Source of the DNA: Labilibaculum sp.
GTDB taxonomy: Bacteria > Bacteroidota > Bacteroidia > Bacteroidales > Marinifilaceae
Direction: 5' to 3'
NCBI GenBank assembly: GCA_016342745.1
Contig: JAEINT010000017.1
Coordinates: 1 to 64,000 of the forward strand
DNA length: 64,000 nt
Shown here piece by piece: positions 61,827 through 64,000 of this stretch. A program made the position numbers and the translations under genes. The notes under the pieces were generated by a model that was not told where the DNA came from, ran no database searches, and saw nothing but the letters and a program-made list of their open reading frames with translations. The stretch's first letter is position 1, and each line of letters starts with the position of its first letter.

Positions 61827-63155
61827 CTAGAAAAAATCGTTAACCGGACCATAAGCATGGAAAAATCCCGTTTCCATCACGGTATTCACATCAGATGTTG
61901 ATTCCGCTACATTTGTATCGGCTAACATCTGTCCAATTGCTTTTGAATTCTTACCATAAGCAACTGCTATATTGGCTCCTACACTATCTATCTGGTGTAA
62001 TTCTTCAAAAAACTTCTGCAATATTTCCGCCTTATTTTTATCTCGAACAACTGATTTCCAGTATATCTTCAGAGTCGGTAATTCACCTAAGATTGCAGCA
62101 CATTCCATTTCGATGCTTTCCGTTGCTATATATTTCTGTGAACCCAGATCATAAACTTCTTTTATTCTTCCTTTCTCATATTTAAAAATGCCATCTTTTT
62201 GAGTTCCATTGGCATATTGACCACCTTTCACCTCGTTATCAAGCATTTGATTCAATGCTTCATGCGATAAAGTCTCATTCGGAAACGATGGCTGCATACT
62301 ATCTAATATAAAGCGAGTTACATCTACTCCAACATAATCAAGTAATTGAAAAATACCCATTGGACGAACCAATAGATCGCGACTGATGGTATCGATTAAG
62401 AAAAATGCTTTTGCCCATCCTTCTGTTTTAGCCAATTCTTCTGCTTGTTTCAATGCATAAAGAGCATCACGCATAAAATGACCATTGCCAATAAATCCCG
62501 CAACATCTCTTGATTGAACTACAATCTTTCTCATAGATTTAGCCAAAGCCACTGAGAACTCAGCTAATTCTGGTTTGGTGTTCTCTGTCTTAATAATCTC
62601 TAATAATTTCTGAATTACTGGAGGATTATAGAAATGATAACCAATTATATCTCCGGTTAAATTTGCATCCTTCTCTATTCCACCAATTGGAATTGAAGAT
62701 GTATTGGTTAAAAACCAGGCATCTGGATTGTTTTGTTTGATCTGTGAAAACAATTTCACTTTTAGATCCTTATCTTCCTTAATTGCTTCGAAGATTAATT
62801 GCGAATTGTAAGCCGTTTCAATACGAGTAGATGTTTGAATCATTGCCATAACATCATCTACAAACTGATTGATGACATCTTCGTTAGAAATAAGCTTTTC
62901 ATCCTCCTTATACCAATCTCGTAATTCTACGATATTCTTCTCTGCATGCTTTACCAATTGTGATTTTACATATCCCAATAAGTTTACCAAGGCTGTTGGC
63001 GAAACATCAATCGCATTTAAGACAAATTCTTTATCTTCCTTCTTGCCTAATTTAAGCTTCGCCATCTCAAATGATAGCAATACAAGAATTCCGCTACCCA
63101 TTTTACCAGCAGCTCCCAGAACACTTACGTTTTCCATTTTTTGGACAAAATCCAT
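61827..63155 (-). CDS. 3-hydroxyacyl-CoA dehydrogenase
   Basis: A 442-residue NAD-dependent enzyme. The Rossmann motif is VLGAAGKMGSGI near residue 12, a GxxGxxGxG variant. The NTSSIPIGGIEKDANLTGDI segment, GYHFYNPPVIQKLLEII with the catalytic His, and VVQSRDVAGFIGNGHFMRDA (the Asn/Gly stretch) are in the usual order. A longer C-terminal domain (about 320-442) extends past the usual 280-290 residues, like the FadB dehydrogenase part without its hydratase. It reduces acetoacetyl-CoA or oxidises 3-hydroxyacyl-CoA. The crotonase gene follows upstream on the transcript after 139 bp. Confidence 0.9.
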   Translation of the reverse strand: MDFVQKMENVSVLGAAGKMGSGILVLLSFEMAKLKLGKKEDKEFVLNAIDVSPTALVNLLGYVKSQLVKHAEKNIVELRDWYKEDEKLISNEDVINQFVDDVMAMIQTSTRIETAYNSQLIFEAIKEDKDLKVKLFSQIKQNNPDAWFLTNTSSIPIGGIEKDANLTGDIIGYHFYNPPVIQKLLEIIKTENTKPELAEFSVALAKSMRKIVVQSRDVAGFIGNGHFMRDALYALKQAEELAKTEGWAKAFFLIDTISRDLLVRPMGIFQLLDYVGVDVTRFILDSMQPSFPNETLSHEALNQMLDNEVKGGQYANGTQKDGIFKYEKGRIKEVYDLGSQKYIATESIEMECAAILGELPTLKIYWKSVVRDKNKAEILQKFFEELHQIDSVGANIAVAYGKNSKAIGQMLADTNVAESTSDVNTVMETGFFHAYGPVNDFF

Positions 63156-63294
63156 ACTTTATTGTTTTTTAGTTTTGATTTTCCTAGTTGTTATATGATA
63201 TACCTCTTCCATTAGAGCTAAATCAAAAACCCATCTGCACTACCCGCCTATTGTAATCAATACAATAAGTCTCCCCACTAAATTTTGATTTCTT

Positions 63295-64000
63295 TTACCA
63301 GTTTGGCTTACGCTTCTCTAAAAAGGCATTTATTCCTTCTTCTCGCTCTTTCTGATCCTCTTTAAACAAGCGACCAAATTCCTTGGATTCCATTTTACCT
63401 GCATCCTTAAAATTCAATTCAACTCCTTGGTGAACCATCTTTTTTATTAAACGCAACGCATTTGGACTTTTCCCAGCAATTTTCTCAGCTAGTTCTATTG
63501 TTTCTTCAAGAACTGATTCCGGCTTTGCTAATTTTTGAACAATACCTAATTGGTATGCTTCATTAGCTGTAATTCCTTCACCAAGCATCATTAGATACAT
63601 CGCATTTCCTGCTCCAACAAGACGTGGTAGTCTTTGAGTTCCATTAAAACCAGGAATCAAACCAAGATTTACCTCAGGCAATCCTAATCTGGCTTTTTCA
63701 CTAGCAACTCGAATATCGCAAGACAGTGCGAGTTCAAGCCCTCCCCCAAGGGCAAAACCGTTAATCGCTGCAATTACAGGGATTTCCAGGTTAGCGATCT
63801 GATCAAATACTCCTTTTCCAATTTCTGAAAAGTCATATCCATCTTGTGTGGAATACTCTTGCATTGCTTTGATATCTGCTCCAGCAATAAAAGCCTTTCC
63901 TTCTCCGGTGATTACCAAAGAACGAATAGTTTGAATGGTTTCTTTATCATTGAAGAAACCGGTAAGTTCCTTAAAAACATCCTCATTTAAGGCGTTTAAG
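63295..64000 (-). CDS. Enoyl-CoA hydratase/crotonase (5' end outside window)
   Basis: The minus-strand frame runs from the stop at 63295 to the window edge, so the start is not seen. Upstream of the TTG at 63918 the frame stays open, with LNALNEDVFKELTGFFND, which fits a crotonase N terminus. The oxyanion-hole motif GKAFIAGADIKAMQ, NGFALGGGLELALSCDIR and LGLPEVNLGLIPGFNGTQRL are clear, with both active-site glutamates in place. The end FLEKRKPNW is normal. It would hydrate crotonyl-CoA to 3-hydroxybutyryl-CoA beside the dehydrogenase and thiolase. Confidence 0.94.
   Translation of the reverse strand, partial: LNALNEDVFKELTGFFNDKETIQTIRSLVITGEGKAFIAGADIKAMQEYSTQDGYDFSEIGKGVFDQIANLEIPVIAAINGFALGGGLELALSCDIRVASEKARLGLPEVNLGLIPGFNGTQRLPRLVGAGNAMYLMMLGEGITANEAYQLGIVQKLAKPESVLEETIELAEKIAGKSPNALRLIKKMVHQGVELNFKDAGKMESKEFGRLFKEDQKEREEGINAFLEKRKPNW

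Noticed and set aside
1-64000. CRISPR arrays, tRNA or rRNA genes, insertion sequences
   Set aside because: No regularly spaced repeats, cloverleaf-like sequences, ribosomal RNA motifs, transposase motifs or terminal repeats were found on either strand.

Overview
The window looks like chromosomal DNA of an AT-rich, anaerobic or facultatively anaerobic member of the Bacteroidota. The support is a TonB receptor with a carboxypeptidase-like plug extension, Bacteroidota-type promoters (TTTG about 20 nt before TAnnTTTG), a DUF5777 barrel, a HYC_CC_PP-type protein, and short intergenic palindromes of a kind often seen in this phylum. The mix of branched-chain and short-chain fatty-acid metabolism, multiheme cytochromes and an Fe-S type Fnr suggests a sediment or marine lineage such as Marinilabiliales/Marinifilaceae; that placement is inference. 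I see no tRNA, rRNA, CRISPR array, insertion sequence or prophage.

Left part (1-9.6 kb): an accessory-looking stretch with a degraded edge, a small membrane protein, a GNAT acetyltransferase, an arylamine N-acetyltransferase and a pyrimidine-dimer glycosylase. It continues with a TPR histidine kinase, a Gfo/Idh/MocA oxidoreductase, a DUF418 membrane protein, a Gre-factor-like protein, an outer-membrane barrel and a SEC-C protein. From 9.7 to 16 kb lies a minus-strand RND efflux operon (TolC, adaptor, pump, PII-like small protein, DUF2892 protein) with a clear promoter at 16020-16051. Then come cinA with an M48 protease, a lipoprotein with a VWA-like membrane protein, a Cys-motif protein beside a decayed gene, a DAACS symporter, dapA, an ACT-domain protein, a YchJ/MFS operon, and a nitroreductase-CobW pair.

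Centre (30.7-42.6 kb): redox and metals. An Fnr-like regulator with four candidate cluster cysteines faces a run encoding a monoheme lipoprotein, a DUF5777 barrel, a monoheme cytochrome c, a seven-heme membrane-anchored cytochrome and a four-His cytochrome b. Next is a copper/heavy-metal module (HYC_CC_PP-like protein, TonB receptor, HMA protein), then HHH and DUF937-like proteins, a HerA-like ATPase, and a hexaheme lipoprotein cytochrome with a collagen-like stalk.

Right part (43-64 kb, all minus strand): a continuous catabolic block. It holds a butyrate kinase; a leucine/isovalerate-type set (acyl-CoA dehydrogenase, AtuA-family protein, biotin carboxylase with carrier domain, enoyl-CoA hydratase, carboxyltransferase); and a fused isobutyryl-CoA mutase (IcmF). 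It also has a two-gene split version of an ETF:quinone Fe-S oxidoreductase, EtfAB, a second acyl-CoA dehydrogenase, an SCP2-type thiolase, a 3-hydroxyacyl-CoA dehydrogenase and a crotonase cut by the window end. Together they could join branched-chain and straight-chain C4/C5 acyl-CoA pools, pass acyl-CoA electrons through ETF to the quinone pool, and recover ATP through butyrate kinase.
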